The notes: generated by a model from the letters alone, not told the origin. 64,000 nucleotides of DNA from Streptococcus mitis (GCF_901542415.1 NZ_CABEHV010000004.1:682001-746000), one strand, 5' to 3'. Counted from the first letter of the stretch, positions 9,236-19,724 are shown. Numbers and translations: made by a program.

Positions 9236-9262
9236 AAAAAAGATCAGGAAAATTCCTAATCT
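9236..9262 (-). terminator. Terminator after tehB
   Basis: AGATTAGGAA ... TTCCTGATCT arms with one G-T pair and a following T6 tract on the minus strand, about 10 bases past the tehB stop. It directly precedes the coiA cin-box. Confidence 0.85.
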
Positions 9263-9272
9263 TCATTCATGT

Positions 9273-10133
9273 TTATTTGATTTTCTTAGCTAGCATGGTC
9301 GCAAAGCGTAGTTGAATACGATTGCCATTCTCATCGCGACGGTGAAGATGGCCAGGATTTTCATTATACTTAACCAATTCCCAGTCCTTGTAATAGTCTG
9401 CCAATTCCCCTTCTTTAAAGGTAAATGGGAAGTTCACTGAGCAAGGATAATCCTCCGTGTCCATAGCACAAACGATAAGATTATAACCACCGACCGTGGT
9501 ATGCTCCTGCATATTTTTGATAATTGCAGGAATGCGATCTGCTTGCAAAAACATCAAAACAACTGTCGATACGATGAAATCATACGCTTGCCCAATACTG
9601 GCTGAATTGATATCGTAAAGACCAACAGGCATGTCCAAATCTTCCTGCTCGACAATGCTTTGCAAGATTTCAAGGGCTAGTTCATTTTGATCTACAGCTG
9701 TCACATCAAAACCTTGCTGGGCTAGAAAGAGTGCATTACGCCCCTGACCACAGCCCAAATCCAAAGCTTTCCCTGGTTTTACTGTCTGCATTGCCTCTAG
9801 GATCTCTGAATGAACAGGATTGGTATTGTATTTTTTAGGGAAATAATCCTCAGGTTTACAATAAAATTCCAAATACCATTCTACATCGTCTGTTACAGCC
9901 TCCACTCGGTGCCAGGCTTGAGGTTGCGCCATGGGATTGTCAGCTCCTGCTTCAAAGAGATGCTCAGCTAGAACCTCTCCATCCTCTGTTAATTCAATAA
10001 ACTTGAGAGTTCCTTTTAAAACAGTAATCTTGCCCCAAGTCCCAACCTTGGTATTGTGTTTCTTCTGAACAGCCTCTGGCATGGTTTCTTTATTCCATAA
10101 GGGCATACGTTTATAGGCAACTAATTTTTCCAT
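9273..10133 (-). CDS. tehB: SAM-dependent methyltransferase, tellurite-resistance protein TehB type
   Basis: Two-part protein of 286 residues. The N-terminal ~85 residues form a cupin-like TehB extension (AYKRMPLWNKETMPEAV ... FIELTEDGEVLAEHLFEAG) and the C-terminal part is a class I methyltransferase with SAM motif ALDLGCGQGRNALFLA near 125 and FDVTAVDQNE after it. The family detoxifies tellurite by methylation in other bacteria; the normal substrate in streptococci is unknown. I use the second ATG (10133) because the AAAGAGG site lies 8 bases before it and only 2 before the first ATG. It follows smpB by 15 bases and ends in a terminator. Confidence 0.9.
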   Translation of the reverse strand: MEKLVAYKRMPLWNKETMPEAVQKKHNTKVGTWGKITVLKGTLKFIELTEDGEVLAEHLFEAGADNPMAQPQAWHRVEAVTDDVEWYLEFYCKPEDYFPKKYNTNPVHSEILEAMQTVKPGKALDLGCGQGRNALFLAQQGFDVTAVDQNELALEILQSIVEQEDLDMPVGLYDINSASIGQAYDFIVSTVVLMFLQADRIPAIIKNMQEHTTVGGYNLIVCAMDTEDYPCSVNFPFTFKEGELADYYKDWELVKYNENPGHLHRRDENGNRIQLRFATMLAKKIK

Positions 10134-10148
10134 TTTCATTTCCTCTTT

Positions 10149-10616
10149 TTATCGCTGATTAACAGCTTTCATCACACGCGCAATATCGCGGTTTTGCTCA
10201 CGACGTTTGATAGACTCCCGTTTGTCGTAGTCATGCTTCCCTTTAGCTAAACCTAAAAGGAGTTTAGCGTAACCATCTTTGATATAGACTTTAAGGGGAA
10301 CCAGGGTCATTCCTGTACCTTTAGTCTCTTGCTCCAACTTTTGGATTTGCTTTTTATGGAGCAGGAGTTTACGACGACGTTCTGGTTCCTGATTCCAGAT
10401 ATTGCCCTCTTCGTAAGGAGCAATATGAACATTGCTCAACCAAACCTCCCCATTTTTTACTTGGGCAAAGCCATCCTTGAGATTGATTCGAGCAGCTCTC
10501 ACACTCTTGATTTCAGTTCCAGTCAGGACCATTCCTGCCTCTAACGTATCTACGATAGTATAGTCGTGGCGCGCCTTTTTATTTTGTGCGACGACCTTTC
10601 CCTCGCCCTTTGCCAT
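10149..10616 (-). CDS. smpB: SsrA-binding protein SmpB
   Basis: Binds tmRNA and delivers it to stalled ribosomes for trans-translation. The 155-residue protein has the oligonucleotide-binding barrel typical of SmpB ([26 protein letters not shown] at residues 16-41, split here by description only), the [16 protein letters not shown] segment and a basic C-terminal tail with [20 protein letters not shown]. Its start lies inside the end of rnr (38-base overlap). RNase R upstream is its functional partner, because RNase R degrades the mRNAs released by trans-translation and interacts with SmpB. Confidence 0.97.
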
Positions 10617-12933
10617 GCTTGGCTCCTTTCTTAGCTACTTCCTTGTAAAAGGGTTTCTTTCCTTTTTTCTTCTTGTCTTTTTGTGAATGCTTGCGCTTAT
10701 CATTTGAGCGTCCTGATTTTCTCTTATCTTCCTTCTTATCTGAACGACGACTTGAACCACGCCCTCTATCATTACGATTAGACTGTTTCAAGCCTTTTTC
10801 AATCACATCAAACTCACTTGGAATATAAGAGAAGTCAATTTCACCAGTCATCTTATCCGCTCTTTCAACTCGAATACGAATCTGTTGTCCTACACGGAAG
10901 GTAATACCTGATTTCTCTCCACGAAGAGTCAAATCACGCTCATTGAAATGATAAAATTCAGGTAGATTAGTGATGTGAATCAAGCCTTCAACTGTGTTTG
11001 GCAATTCGACAAAGAGACCGAATTTAACAATGCTAGACACAACCGCATCGTACTCTTCACCCACGTATTCTTCCATGAACTCAGCCTTTTTCATGGCTTC
11101 GACTTCACGCTCAGCCTCAATGGCACGACGTTCACGGTTGGAAGACTGGGTCGCAATCTCTGGAATCACTTGCTCAAAATGCTCTGCTATTTCCTTAGAA
11201 CGGCCGTAATCACGAATCATACGGTGAACAAGAAGGTCTGGATAACGACGAATCGGGCTGGTAAAGTGAGTATAATAGTCAGCAGCAAGGCCATAGTGGC
11301 CGTGATTGTGCTCTGAATAGCGAGCCTGCTGCATAGAGCGAAGAAGCATCATGGACAATACATCTGCATAAGGTTCTCCCTCAACAGCACGCATGATGTC
11401 TTGAAGTGCCTCCTGGCTAATCTCACTGGCAGTACCATAAATGCGCAAGCCAAAACTCGAAGCATAATCAATAAACTTCTGAACTTTTTCAGCCTTAGGC
11501 TCCTCATGGATACGATAAATGAAAGGTAGATCCAGCTTACTAAAATGCTCAGCAACTGTTTCATTGGCCATCAGCATAAAGGACTCGATCATGCGCTCGG
11601 CAACACCACGCTGACGAAGAACGATATCAACAGGCTTACCTTGTTTATCCACTAAAATCTTGGCTTCATTGGTATCGAAATTGAGGGCTCCACGTTTCAC
11701 ACGCATGTTTTCTAGAGTTTCATGAAGCTTGGCCATAAGTTCGATACTAGGAACAATTTTCTGATATTCTTGTCGCTTTTCCTCGTCGCCAGCTAGGATA
11801 TCATTGACATCACTATAGGTCATACGGAAGCTTGTCTTGATAACTGTTTGTGTAATGGTGTAATTGACCACACGACCATGTTTATCAATCTCCATAATGG
11901 CAGACTGGGTCAGGCGGTCAACTTGAGGATTGAGGGAGCAAATTCCATTAGACAGTCGTTCTGGAAGCATTGGAACCACACGGTCTGTCACATAGACAGA
12001 AGTCGCACGGTTAAGGGCTTCCTTGTCAAGGGCAGAACCCTCGGTCACATAGTAGGAAACGTCTGCTATGTGAACTCCAAGCTCCAGATTGCCATTTTTC
12101 AAGGCCTTGATATGCACCGCATCGTCCAAGTCCTTGGCGTCAGCGCCGTCAATGGTAAAGGTAATCTCATCTCTCAAATCCAGACGACCTTCCATATCCT
12201 TTTGAGACGGAGCATCAGGCACACTTTCTGCTTCCTTAACAACAGCCTCTGGAAACTCTGAGACAATGTCCATAGATTCCAAGACCTCAAGAACATCAAT
12301 ACCGACATCCGTTGAATGCCCAACCACATCTAGTACACTCGCAACAAAGAAATCATGTTTCTTGCTTGGGTATTTATCGATAAAAACCTTGAGAACTTCT
12401 GTTCCCTCGAGTTTAAGGGCTGGTTTCTTAACATAGATGGGTTGACTGATTTTCTGATTTTTCGAACGGATGTAGCCAGCATACTTAGGTTTTTCCTGAT
12501 CTAGAACGATTTGGCCGACAACTGTTGTCAGGCTGTGTTCTAGGATATCGATAATTTTGGCTTCTGCTGCTGTTCCCTTATTGCGGTCAGCGACTTTCTT
12601 AATCACTACCTCAACGGTATCGCCATCAATAGCATAGTTGACATCGTTTTTCCCTACAAAAAGGTCGTCCTCCTCGCCTTCCAGACTAACAAAGCCAAAG
12701 CCATTTTTATGGGCATGAAAAATCCCCTTGAGAGTAATCTCGTGTTTTTTCTTGACTTCCAAGGTCAGACTGCCATCTTCCTCAAAGCGTATCTGATACT
12801 TTCTTTCCATTAAGGACAAGGTTTTAATCAACTCACGAAAATCCTTGGAGCCGTCTTTTCCCAAAGCCTGAGCCAAGTCATTGACAGTCACCCTTCCCTT
12901 ATCTTGTAAATATTCTTTTATTCTATCTTTCAT
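10579..12933 (-). CDS. rnr: Exoribonuclease RNase R
   Basis: Processive 3'-5' exoribonuclease for structured RNA. The 784-residue protein has an N-terminal winged-helix segment, cold-shock domains, the RNB catalytic domain with the acidic cluster [15 protein letters not shown] near residues 260-275, a C-terminal S1 domain ([19 protein letters not shown] near 640), and a very basic tail after residue 715 (runs such as [10 protein letters not shown] and [10 protein letters not shown]). The arrangement rnr-smpB-tehB is that of pneumococcus. The tail is encoded partly in the bases that overlap the smpB start. Confidence 0.97.
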
Positions 12934-12995
12934 ATTTTCTTTCTAGATTTTTTATTTTCTTTTACTGTAAAACCTTCTAACATATCTTTTAAAAA

Positions 12996-13025
12996 TAAAA
13001 AGAGGCAAAGACCTAGTCCTGCCCA
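12996..13025 (-). terminator. Terminator between secG and rnr
   Basis: On the minus strand, 8 bases past the secG stop, GGCA.GAC-TAG-GTC.TGCC forms a stem with small bulges followed by TCTTTTTATTTTT. It may be partial, as rnr has no obvious strong promoter of its own. Confidence 0.6.
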
Positions 13026-13033
13026 TTATTTTC

Positions 13034-13267
13034 TTATCTACTTGATAATACCGTCAATGCTAAGGCAATGGCTAGCCAGAAAAAGACTAAAATCCCTGTC
13101 AAACGCTGCATTACAGCTTCAAAACCGCGTGCTTTACTGCGTTCAAACAAATCACCTGAGCTGGCATCAAATACATTGCTGGATTGGTTTTTAGTTGGTT
13201 GCATGAAAATCGCAATCACAATCACAACAGATAATACTAATAAAATGGTTAATAATAGGTTATACAT
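13034..13267 (-). CDS. secG: Preprotein translocase subunit SecG
   Basis: Small accessory subunit of the SecYEG channel. The 77-residue protein has two membrane helices (residues ~3-22 and ~55-74) joined by a polar loop containing the typical FDASSGDLFERSKARGFEAV segment. Ribosome site AAGGAGTTTGAT precedes the ATG. It is the last gene of the ybeY-dgkA-era-mutM-coaE-pmrA-rpmG-secG run. Confidence 0.95.
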   Translation of the reverse strand: MYNLLLTILLVLSVVIVIAIFMQPTKNQSSNVFDASSGDLFERSKARGFEAVMQRLTGILVFFWLAIALALTVLSSR

Positions 13268-13306
13268 ATCAAACTCCTTAAAATCCCTATTATTTTACCA
13301 TAAAAT

Positions 13307-13456
13307 CTACTTAGATTCAAGATGTAGGGTTACTTTTCTTTCCTTGGGACAATACTTTAAAACCTCAATCTTGTCTGGATGGGTTTTAGAATTTTTACTG
13401 GTTAGGTAATTGATACTGCCACAAGAGGAGCATTTGAGATTAATTTTTACTCGCAC
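13307..13456 (-). CDS. rpmG: Ribosomal protein bL33, half-zinc form (GTG start)
   Basis: A 49-residue frame that starts at GTG (13456) and reads (V/M)[17 protein letters not shown] through [15 protein letters not shown]. The size, the [10 protein letters not shown] start and the lysine-rich composition are those of bL33 of the large ribosomal subunit. The first zinc knuckle CSSC is intact, but in the second only one Cys remains (YCPK), so full four-Cys zinc binding is unlikely. The GTG overlaps the pmrA stop as TAGTG, which supports translational coupling. Streptococci carry several bL33 copies; this one is the copy embedded before secG. Confidence 0.9.
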
Positions 13457-14655
13457 TAGATTTCCTTTACTTTTAATAATGTTCGAAATTGAAGCAGGTT
13501 AAAGAGACAACTAAAGGCAACACAAAGACTTGTCGCATAGAAGACTGCATGGTAGCCCAAATATCCTGCAACTGCGGATCCCGCCATGGGGCCAATCACT
13601 CCACCGAGGTAAAAAAAGACTTGGTTGAAGGCGAAAATCCTTGAAATTCCGGATTTTGGAGTCATTTTGCTAAGAAGGGCATTAACCCCTGGTATCAAGG
13701 CACCGGTTCCCAAGCCAAAGAGGAATCGATAGAGTCCTAGTTGAAGGGGACTAGAGGCATTGGCACAGAGGAGATAGATGATGACTGAATAAAGCTGGGC
13801 TACAACCAAGAGGCGATGATTGCCTACCTTGTCACCTAGCTTGCCCATGACTCCTGCACTCATCATACTGGAAAAGCCCATACTGGATACAATCAAACCA
13901 GATACAAAAAGAAGATTCTCTGTCTGGCCTAAGTCGCGTACATACAGAGCTAAGATAGGGCCGATTGATTGGGCTGAAAATTGGATGACAAAACTGGTCA
14001 GAAAGAGGTTGACCAAAAGATAGGGATATTTAACTGATGTAAATAATTCCTTTGTTGGGATGGCCTTTTCCTTGGCTACTGGTTGAAAATCTTCCTTGAT
14101 AAAGCAAATAGTCAAAATAGCAGCTAAAAACAGAAAACTACCAACCATTAAAAAAACTGTACGAATACCAAATAATTCTGCGATAAAGCCACCAATAAAG
14201 GGACCAGTTAGAGTACCTGCAACTACGCCTGTAGATAAAGTACCTAAGGCAGAGCCTGATTTCTCCTTGGGAACCTGACTGGCTATCAAGGCCGTTGCAT
14301 TGGGAACAAAACCCGCAAATACACCATTCAGTAAACGGAGAAAGATTAACCAATAAATATTTGGGACAAAGGCTAAGCCTCCCATAGTAATGGTCATGGC
14401 CAGGCCAGCCCGAATCATCATGAGTTTTCGACCGTATTTGTCAGCAAGGATTCCCCAGATAGGAGAAAAGAGCGCCGCGGAAATAGCAGAGACAGAAATT
14501 GCTAAGCCTGCATAAAAAGCGACTTGATCGCTCCCTACACCCAGATTTTCCACAAAAATGGGCATAAAGGGCACAACCAAAGAAATACTGGCTCCTGTCA
14601 GAAAATTACCAAACCAGGCAATGCGCAAATTATCCTTCCAGTTAATCTCTGTCAT
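13456..14655 (-). CDS. pmrA: Multidrug efflux transporter PmrA (major facilitator superfamily)
   Basis: Proton-driven drug/H+ antiporter in the membrane. The 399-residue protein has 12 predicted hydrophobic helices, the MFS motif A as [14 protein letters not shown] near residues 67-80, and a motif C-type stretch [17 protein letters not shown] near 145-162. PmrA of pneumococcus exports fluoroquinolones and dyes such as ethidium; the same substrate range is inferred here. Its start overlaps the coaE end by 14 bases and its stop overlaps the rpmG start, so it is translated within the housekeeping operon. Confidence 0.9.
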
Positions 14656-15247
14656 ATTGCTTACCTCCCTCGAGAAGGATACTCACTTGAGTAAGAAGCT
14701 GGTCCAGATTTCCATTGTTATCTAAAACATGACTAGCCAAATCTTTCTTTTTCTCTAAAGGCCACTGGGCTGCTAGACGAGACTCAGCTTCATCCTTGGA
14801 TAGCTGATCCCTTTTCATTAGACGTTCTACTTGGGCATCTCGGTCCACATAGAGCAACCACGTCTCATCAAACCAAGCGCTGTAGTCCTGCTCAAAAAGC
14901 AGGGGGATATCCATGAAGAAAATCTCTTCTGTCTGAGCAAACTGGTCTCTCAAGGCAGCCAACTCTTCACGAATAATCTCCCCTTGAGTTATCCTAGACC
15001 ATTCCCGTTCTTCAGGATTTGAAAAGATGTGACTAGCTAGGAGAGGGCGATCGAGTTCTCCATTTTCAAGGATTACTTTTTGACCAAAATGCTGAACTAG
15101 AGCCTCAAACAGACGACCACCAGGTTTCTGTAGTTGGTGGACGACTGCATCGGCATCCACCACTTGAAAACCTTGCTCTCTTAGAAAATTTGTCACAGTT
15201 GACTTACCCGAGGCAATTCCCCCAGTAATTCCAATGATTTTTCCCAT
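14642..15247 (-). CDS. coaE: Dephospho-CoA kinase
   Basis: Last step of coenzyme A synthesis, phosphorylating the 3'-OH of dephospho-CoA. The 201-residue protein starts with the P-loop GITGGIASGKST (residues 5-16) and has DADAVVHQLQKPG and DIPLLFEQ near 110, typical of CoaE. The ATG at 15247 shares its A with the mutM stop (TGATG) and follows GGAGGGG, so I prefer it over an upstream in-frame start inside mutM. Confidence 0.95.
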   Translation of the reverse strand: MGKIIGITGGIASGKSTVTNFLREQGFQVVDADAVVHQLQKPGGRLFEALVQHFGQKVILENGELDRPLLASHIFSNPEEREWSRITQGEIIREELAALRDQFAQTEEIFFMDIPLLFEQDYSAWFDETWLLYVDRDAQVERLMKRDQLSKDEAESRLAAQWPLEKKKDLASHVLDNNGNLDQLLTQVSILLEGGKQYDRD

Positions 15248-16071
15248 CAACCCCTCCTTTGGCACTGAGGACAAAAGTGAGTTCCTCGTCCGCCTAGTTG
15301 GATTTTCTCAATGATGGTACCACAGCGTACACATTCTTGACCAGTCTTGTCATAGACCTGATGAAAATCCTGCATGGTTCCATCTTCCCCAAAGGCATTG
15401 GTATAGGTCCGAATAGTGGAGCCACCTTTTTCAACAGCCTGTCCCAATACAGCAATGGTCTGGTCATGAATGGCAGTCGCTTCTGCTGCTGTCAAAGTCT
15501 GGGAAGGTCTAGCTGGATGAACCTGAGCTCGCCAGAGAACTTCATCCACATAGATATTGCCAAGTCCAGCTACCAAGGTCTGGTCTAATAAGTGGGATTT
15601 GATAGGTTTTTTAGACTTAGCTAGGGCAGCTTGAAAAACCTGCACATCAAAGTCTTGTTCGCTTGGTTCAGGACCTAATTTTTTAGAAATAAAGTAGGCA
15701 TCCAAAAGGTCAGGGGACAAGAGTTCCATAGTACCAAACTTGCGTACATCCTCATAAACAAGCGTGCCACCGTCTTCAAACTGGAAGAAAACATGGGCAT
15801 GCTTACGTTCAGGAACCTGGTCTGGATAGTAAAAATACTTGCCTTCCATGCGCAAATGGGAAATCAAGACCTTATCTGTCAGGTAGAAAATCAAATATTT
15901 ACCACGACGTCCCATTGACTTGATAATCTGACCAGGCACTTCCTTTTGAAACTCTTCCAAGTCCGTCTTAATCATCTTGGGATAACGAATTTCTATACTC
16001 GAAATCTTCTTTCCCAAAATCAATTTTTCTAAGCCGCGACGAACGGTTTCAACCTCAGGTAATTCAGGCAT
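15247..16071 (-). CDS. mutM: Formamidopyrimidine-DNA glycosylase
   Basis: Base-excision repair enzyme that removes 8-oxoguanine and ring-opened purines and nicks the abasic site. The 274-residue protein begins [16 protein letters not shown] with the catalytic Pro2/Glu3, has the [11 protein letters not shown] segment with the conserved Lys, and ends with the zinc finger [10 protein letters not shown]...CPQCQ. The start at 16071 is fixed by the N-terminal Pro requirement. It lies 48 bases after era. Confidence 0.97.
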   Translation of the reverse strand: MPELPEVETVRRGLEKLILGKKISSIEIRYPKMIKTDLEEFQKEVPGQIIKSMGRRGKYLIFYLTDKVLISHLRMEGKYFYYPDQVPERKHAHVFFQFEDGGTLVYEDVRKFGTMELLSPDLLDAYFISKKLGPEPSEQDFDVQVFQAALAKSKKPIKSHLLDQTLVAGLGNIYVDEVLWRAQVHPARPSQTLTAAEATAIHDQTIAVLGQAVEKGGSTIRTYTNAFGEDGTMQDFHQVYDKTGQECVRCGTIIEKIQLGGRGTHFCPQCQRRG

Positions 16072-16119
16072 AAGTCCTCCTTCTGTAAAAACAAGAAGCA
16101 GGCATGAGCCCACCTCTAC

Positions 16120-17019
16120 TTAGTATTCTTTTTCATTATAGCCAAAGTCAGCTAAATCTAGCTTTTTATCGCGCCAGTTTTTCTTAACCTTGACCCAGGT
16201 TTCTAGGAAGACCTTGTCTCCTAGCATGAGTTCAATATCACGACGGGCCATACTACCAATTTTCTTAAGCATAGCGCCACCTTTACCGATGATGATCCCT
16301 TTCTGACTATCGCGCTCCACCATGATAGTTGCACGGATGTGAACCTTGTCTGTCTCTTCATCTCGTTTCATAGAATCCACAACTACTGCGACAGAATGCG
16401 GAATCTCTTCACGAGTTAGGTGCAAGACTTTCTCGCGAACCATTTCCGAAACCAAGAATCGTTCTGGATGGTCTGTGATTTGATCAGACGGGAAATATTG
16501 GAAACCTTCGTCCAGATTTTCACTCAAAATCTCCACTAGACGAGAGACGTTATTTCCCTGAAGGGCTGAGATAGGAACGATTTCCTTAAAGTCCATTTGA
16601 TTACGGAAGTCATCAATCTGAGACAAAAGCTGGTCTGGATGAACCTTATCAATCTTATTGACCACCAAAATCACAGGAACCTTGGCAGCCTTGAGACGCT
16701 CGATAATCATATCGTCCCCCTTACCACGCGCTTCATCAGCAGGCACCATAAAAAGGACGGTATCCACTTCACGAAGGGTACTATAGGCAGATTCGACCAT
16801 GAAATCTCCGAGAGCTGTTTTAGGTTTGTGAATCCCTGGTGTGTCGATAAAGACAATTTGCTCCTTATCAGTCGTGTAAATTCCCATGATTTTGTTGCGC
16901 GTTGTCTGCGCCTTGTCACTCATGATGGCAATCTTTTGCCCCATGACATGATTTAAAAAAGTTGACTTCCCAACATTGGGACGTCCTAAAATGGCTACAA
17001 AGCCTGATTTAAAAGTCAT
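16120..17019 (-). CDS. era: GTPase Era
   Basis: Essential GTPase that chaperones 16S rRNA 3'-end maturation and 30S assembly. The 299-residue protein has G1 GRPNVGKST (residues 12-20), the effector loop with KAQTTRN, G3 DTPG, G4 NKID, and a C-terminal type II KH domain with [15 protein letters not shown]. The neighbours ybeY (16S 3' end processing) and dgkA are the usual partners in Firmicutes. Confidence 0.98.
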   Translation of the reverse strand: MTFKSGFVAILGRPNVGKSTFLNHVMGQKIAIMSDKAQTTRNKIMGIYTTDKEQIVFIDTPGIHKPKTALGDFMVESAYSTLREVDTVLFMVPADEARGKGDDMIIERLKAAKVPVILVVNKIDKVHPDQLLSQIDDFRNQMDFKEIVPISALQGNNVSRLVEILSENLDEGFQYFPSDQITDHPERFLVSEMVREKVLHLTREEIPHSVAVVVDSMKRDEETDKVHIRATIMVERDSQKGIIIGKGGAMLKKIGSMARRDIELMLGDKVFLETWVKVKKNWRDKKLDLADFGYNEKEY

Positions 17020-17035
17020 AATTTCCTCTTACTGT

Positions 17036-17431
17036 TTAAAATAATAAATCCCAGATTCGTGGGAGAAAAATCAATGCGCCTGTTAAGGCTGCAAAAAGAG
17101 AGACTACTAATACCGCGCCAGCCGCCATATCCTTGGCATTTTTAGCCAGCATGGAAAAGTGATAGTGACTGGCCAAATCCACCACATTTTCAATAGCAGA
17201 GTTGATAATTTCAAAAGCTACTACCAAGAAAATGCTCAATAGTAGAAAGAGCCATTCGATTCGTGACACCTGAAAAACAAAACCTGCAAGGATGACTACT
17301 AGAGCCGTCACGGCATGTTTTCGCATATTTCGTTCTTCCTTGATGGCAGTAAAAATTCCTGTGATGGCAAATTCTAAACTAGATATCAGGTCACGATTTT
17401 TCCATTTTCGTTTATTGTCTTGTGAGTCCAT
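17036..17431 (-). CDS. dgkA: Undecaprenol/diacylglycerol kinase (DgkA family)
   Basis: Membrane kinase that phosphorylates undecaprenol (Gram-positive members) to feed the lipid carrier pool for wall synthesis. The 131-residue protein has three membrane helices and the family motif [12 protein letters not shown] near residues 75-86. Its start overlaps the end of ybeY by 20 bases, and era follows after 16 bases. Confidence 0.93.
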   Translation of the reverse strand: MDSQDNKRKWKNRDLISSLEFAITGIFTAIKEERNMRKHAVTALVVILAGFVFQVSRIEWLFLLLSIFLVVAFEIINSAIENVVDLASHYHFSMLAKNAKDMAAGAVLVVSLFAALTGALIFLPRIWDLLF

Positions 17432-17909
17432 AGGCTGTCAAAATTTCTTCTTGTAAACCGAACATCTCCGCTTCTTCTTCCGGAGTGTAGTGATCATAGC
17501 CGTTGATATGTAAAAATCCGTGTACTGCCAAGAAGCCCATCTCACGCTCAAAGCTGTGGCCATATTCCTCGGCCTGCTCATGAGCCTTATCAATAGAGAT
17601 GAACAATTCCCCAATATAGGCATCAAACTCAGCCATCATCTCTGATAATTCTGGATTTTCAAGTAAATCTTCTTCATCAAAGGCAATTTCCAACTCTGGT
17701 TTATACTCAAGGCTGATGACATCTGTCGGACGGTCCGTGTCACGGTACTCTAGATTGAGTTCATGACTACGCTCATTAGTCACAAAAGTGACTGCCATCT
17801 CCTTGTCTTCTTTGCCTAATTTTTGGGCTGCAAATTCCAAAATTTCTTGGGTTTGTTGCAACATTTCTTTTGAAACTTGACCAGTTTCATCTACCATTTC
17901 AATATACAT
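17412..17909 (-). CDS. ybeY: Endoribonuclease YbeY (rRNA maturation factor)
   Basis: Metal-dependent RNase for 16S rRNA 3' end maturation and ribosome quality control. The 165-residue protein has the UPF0054 zinc signature [11 protein letters not shown] near residues 130-140 and the conserved [21 protein letters not shown] segment ([17 protein letters not shown]) near 50. First gene of the ybeY-dgkA-era-... run; an extended -10 promoter lies about 30-40 bases upstream. Confidence 0.97.
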   Translation of the reverse strand: MYIEMVDETGQVSKEMLQQTQEILEFAAQKLGKEDKEMAVTFVTNERSHELNLEYRDTDRPTDVISLEYKPELEIAFDEEDLLENPELSEMMAEFDAYIGELFISIDKAHEQAEEYGHSFEREMGFLAVHGFLHINGYDHYTPEEEAEMFGLQEEILTAYGLTRQ

Positions 17910-17938
17910 GTGCTTCTCGTTTCTCTTTACTTGGCTTT

Positions 17939-17947
17939 ATTATACCA
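17939..17947 (-). promoter_or_regulatory. Extended -10 promoter before ybeY
   Basis: TGGTATAAT on the minus strand, 30 bases before the ybeY ATG. A weak -35 only. It lies back to back with the -10 of pavA in a 104-base divergent region. Confidence 0.55.
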
Positions 17948-17977
17948 CATTTCCATGATTTTATTCTACCTTTTTGA

Positions 17978-17983
17978 TATAAT
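17978..17983 (+). promoter_or_regulatory. -10 element before pavA
   Basis: A perfect TATAAT 30 bases before the chosen pavA ATG on the plus strand. No convincing -35 hexamer is seen at 16-18 bases upstream, so this is a tentative promoter. Confidence 0.4.
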
Positions 17984-18013
17984 ACTATGGAATACAATCA
18001 CAAGGAGAGAACG

Positions 18014-19669
18014 ATGTCATTTGACGGATTTTTTTTACACCACATGGTTGAGGAATTGCAAAGCAAGTTGGTCAATGGTCGCATTCAGAAAATCAATCAG
18101 CCTTTTGAACAAGAGTTGGTCTTGCAAATCCGCAGCAATCGCCAAAGTCATCGCCTGCTCCTTTCTGCTCACCCAGTTTTTGGACGCATTCAGCTGACCC
18201 AAACGACTTTTGAAAATCCAGCCCAACCTTCTACCTTTATCATGGTTTTGAGAAAGTATTTGCAGGGGGCCCTGATTGAGTCGATTGAGCAAGTGGAAAA
18301 TGACCGCATTGTGGAAATCACGGTTTCCAATAAAAATGAGATTGGAGACCATATCCAGGCTACCTTGATTATCGAAATTATGGGTAAACACAGTAATATT
18401 CTACTGGTTGATAAAAGTAGTCATAAAATCCTCGAAGTTATTAAACACGTCGGCTTTTCACAAAATAGCTACCGCACCTTGTTGCCTGGATCGACCTATA
18501 TCGCTCCGCCAAGCACGGAATCGCTCAATCCTTTCACGATCAAGGATGAAAAGCTCTTTGAAATCCTACAAACTCAGGAAACGAGAGCTAAGAACCTTCA
18601 AAACCTCTTTCAAGGTCTGGGACGTGATACGGCAAATGAATTGGAAAGCATACTGGTTAGTGATAAACTATCTACTTTCCGTAACTTTTTCAATCAAGAA
18701 ACCAAACCATGCTTGACTGAGACCTCCTTCAGCCCAGTTCCTTTTGCAAATCAGGTGGGAGAGCCTTTTGCCAGTCTTTCTGATTTGTTGGATACCTACT
18801 ATAAGGATAAGGCTGAACGCGACCGTGTCAAACAACAAGCCAGTGAACTCATTCGCCGTGTTGAAAATGAACTGCAGAAAAATCGCCATAAGCTGAAAAA
18901 ACAAGAAAAAGAGTTACTAGCGACAGACAACGCTGAAGAATTTCGTCAAAAAGGGGAATTGCTGACAACCTTCCTCCATCAAGTGCCTAACGACCAAGAA
19001 CAGGTTATCCTAGACAACTACTACACCAATCAACCTATCACGATTGCGCTTGATAAGGCCTTGACTCCCAACCAGAATGCCCAACGCTATTTTAAACGGT
19101 ATCAGAAACTCAAAGAAGCTGTCAAATACTTGACTGATCTGATTGAGGAAACCAAGGCAACCATTCTCTATCTGGAAAGTGTAGAAACCGTCCTTAACCA
19201 AGCTGGACTGGAAGAAATCACTGAAATCCGTGAAGAATTGATTCAAACTGGCTTTATCCGCAGAAGACAACGGGAGAAAATCCAGAAACGCAAAAAGCCA
19301 GAACAATATCTAGCAAGCGATGGCAAAACCATCATCTATGTCGGCCGAAACAACCTACAAAACGAGGAGCTAACCTTTAAAATGGCCCGCAAGGAGGAAC
19401 TTTGGTTCCATGCCAAAGACATTCCTGGAAGCCACGTCGTCATATCAGGTAATCTTGACCCATCTGATGAAGTCAAGACAGACGCAGCAGAACTGGCCGC
19501 CTACTTCTCTCAAGGTCGCCTGTCAAATCTGGTCCAGGTAGATATGATTGAAGTCAAGAAACTCAACAAACCAACTGGTGGAAAACCCGGCTTTGTCACT
19601 TACACAGGGCAAAAGACCCTCCGTGTCACACCAGACCCAGAAAAAATTGCATCCATGAAAAAATCCTGA
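18014..19669 (+). CDS. pavA: Fibronectin-binding adhesin PavA / ribosome quality control protein RqcH (NFACT family)
   Basis: 551-residue NFACT protein. The N-terminal half (MSFDGFFLHHMVEEL..., with RINQPF-like and NRQSHRLLLSAHPVFGRI segments) is the NFACT-N domain, the middle ~275-440 is coiled coil with helix-hairpin-helix features, and the C-terminal NFACT-R domain contains DGKTIIYVGRNNLQNE and ARKEELWFHAKDIPGSHVVI. Homologues are RqcH, which adds alanine tails to nascent chains on split 60S/50S subunits, and pneumococcal PavA, a virulence factor found on the surface that binds fibronectin without a signal peptide. The start follows AAGGAGAG; an ATG nine codons upstream is less well placed. 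Confidence 0.95.
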   Translation: MSFDGFFLHHMVEELQSKLVNGRIQKINQPFEQELVLQIRSNRQSHRLLLSAHPVFGRIQLTQTTFENPAQPSTFIMVLRKYLQGALIESIEQVENDRIVEITVSNKNEIGDHIQATLIIEIMGKHSNILLVDKSSHKILEVIKHVGFSQNSYRTLLPGSTYIAPPSTESLNPFTIKDEKLFEILQTQETRAKNLQNLFQGLGRDTANELESILVSDKLSTFRNFFNQETKPCLTETSFSPVPFANQVGEPFASLSDLLDTYYKDKAERDRVKQQASELIRRVENELQKNRHKLKKQEKELLATDNAEEFRQKGELLTTFLHQVPNDQEQVILDNYYTNQPITIALDKALTPNQNAQRYFKRYQKLKEAVKYLTDLIEETKATILYLESVETVLNQAGLEEITEIREELIQTGFIRRRQREKIQKRKKPEQYLASDGKTIIYVGRNNLQNEELTFKMARKEELWFHAKDIPGSHVVISGNLDPSDEVKTDAAELAAYFSQGRLSNLVQVDMIEVKKLNKPTGGKPGFVTYTGQKTLRVTPDPEKIASMKKS

Positions 19670-19693
19670 TTTTACTTGAAATCAGGATTTTTA
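19659..19693. terminator. Bidirectional terminator between pavA and lytB
   Basis: AAAATCCTGATTT and AAATCAGGATTTTT arms around a 6-base loop, overlapping the pavA stop codon. The arms are flanked by A and T tracts so it can stop transcription of both converging genes. Confidence 0.88.
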
Positions 19694-19724
19694 ACTTATA
19701 CTCAAATCATATCCAATTATAGGA

